This document shows, one piece after another, positions 15,302 to 15,517 of a DNA stretch of 15,517 nt (position 1 is its first letter; the number at the start of each line of letters is the position of its first letter). Under the pieces are notes generated by a model. It saw only the letters and a program-made list of their open reading frames with translations, was not told the DNA's origin and made no database searches. The translations under genes and the position numbers were made by a program. The stretch lies in contig DUOL01000227.1 of the NCBI GenBank assembly GCA_012838875.1, positions 1-15,517 of the forward strand, read 5' to 3'. The stretch comes from Bacteroidales bacterium (GTDB taxonomy: Bacteria; Bacteroidota; Bacteroidia; Bacteroidales; WCHB1-69).

Positions 15302-15441
15302 TTACAACTATATGCCGATGTGGTTACAAATGTAATATATTCACAAATGTAAACAAATAGTCATACTCACTAGTGAAAGGTAAGCAAATCATAATTTTTA
15401 CAATTGTGAAATATTGGTGCGAAATTGTTACAAAAGTGAAC
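15302..15441. promoter_or_regulatory. Cluster of inverted-repeat operator-like sites
   Basis: Five short inverted repeats share the form TYAC..GTRA: TTACAAATGTAA (15324-15335), TCACAAATGTAA (15341-15352), TCACTAGTGA (15367-15376, perfect palindrome with a shorter centre), TTACAATTGTGA (15398-15409) and TTACAAAAGTGA (15428-15439). A half-site TTACAA sits at 15302-15307. The first contains TACA-N2-TGTA, the core recognised by BlaI/MecI/CopY-type repressors. No gene lies between here and the right edge, so the target is probably off-window, though mfd could also be affected. Iterons of a replication or partition locus are an alternative. Confidence 0.5.
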
Positions 15442-15517
15442 GATATTGATAAAACACACTCTCTGTAAGGACTGAAAAAATATAATAAATTAGAATAATC
15501 TTTAACTAATTGATACC

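Larger units (their letters stand above)
15190..15517. other. Non-coding region to the right edge
   Basis: These 328 bases hold the mfd promoter box and the operator-like cluster described separately. No ORF longer than about 20 codons is credible, and no RNA gene is recognisable. The last 60 bases are AT-rich and may be the leader or promoter of a plus-strand gene beyond the window; no start codon for it is visible. Confidence 0.7.

Noticed and set aside
15293..15352. 19-codon ORF (MTILQLYADVVTNVIYSQM) with GGAG and a TATTTTTTG upstream
   Set aside because: The promoter-like string has one extra base relative to TAnnTTTG and lies only 12 bases from the ATG. The ORF runs through two operator-like sites. 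A leader peptide is possible but unsupported.
15302..15441. CRISPR array
   Set aside because: The repeats are only 10-12 bases, palindromic and unevenly spaced, unlike CRISPR repeats with uniform spacers.

Overview
The window reads as chromosomal DNA of an AT-rich member of the Bacteroidota, probably in or near the order Bacteroidales. The evidence is lineage-restricted families (DUF4249, DUF4270, DUF4290, a DUF2795-type small protein, a truncated starch-synthase-like protein, an over-long NusB). In addition, the octamer TATTTTTG, which fits the Bacteroidota -7 promoter consensus TAnnTTTG, lies 20 to 40 bases before seven start codons. Species cannot be named from the sequence. I see no rRNA, tRNA, CRISPR array, transposase or phage gene.

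Layout. Bases 1-145 are a GC-rich multi-hairpin element with no coding capacity. Bases 325-2686 (minus strand) hold a four-gene cluster read from right to left: DUF4249 lipoprotein, rsmD, cob(I)alamin adenosyltransferase, DUF2795-type small protein; the last also has its own promoter-like octamer. A divergent intergenic region (2687-2976) with a 14-bp hairpin separates this from a plus-strand trio: truncated GT5 protein, DUF4270 lipoprotein, glmS (2977-7022). Facing glmS is a minus-strand operon: DUF4290, then an ABC exporter ATPase and its permease, with 14- and 4-base overlaps. Divergent from DUF4290 are a highly diverged SAM-hydrolase-family (DUF62) gene and nusB, each with its own promoter-like octamer. 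The nusB gene converges on, and overlaps by 8 bases, the large minus-strand mfd gene. The last 328 bases are non-coding and carry a cluster of five inverted-repeat motifs (four TYAC-N4-GTRA, one TCACTAGTGA) that look like operators for a gene beyond the right edge.

Function. Most genes are housekeeping: rRNA methylation (RsmD), B12 cofactor activation, hexosamine synthesis (GlmS), transcription antitermination (NusB) and transcription-coupled repair (Mfd). Two surface or periplasmic lipoproteins and an ABC-2 exporter make up the envelope part.

The most unusual points are the right-end operator cluster, the left-end structured GC-rich element, the GT5 protein lacking both the KTGGL motif and the C-terminal domain, and the DUF62 protein lacking the family's catalytic signature. 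No obvious new multi-gene system is visible.
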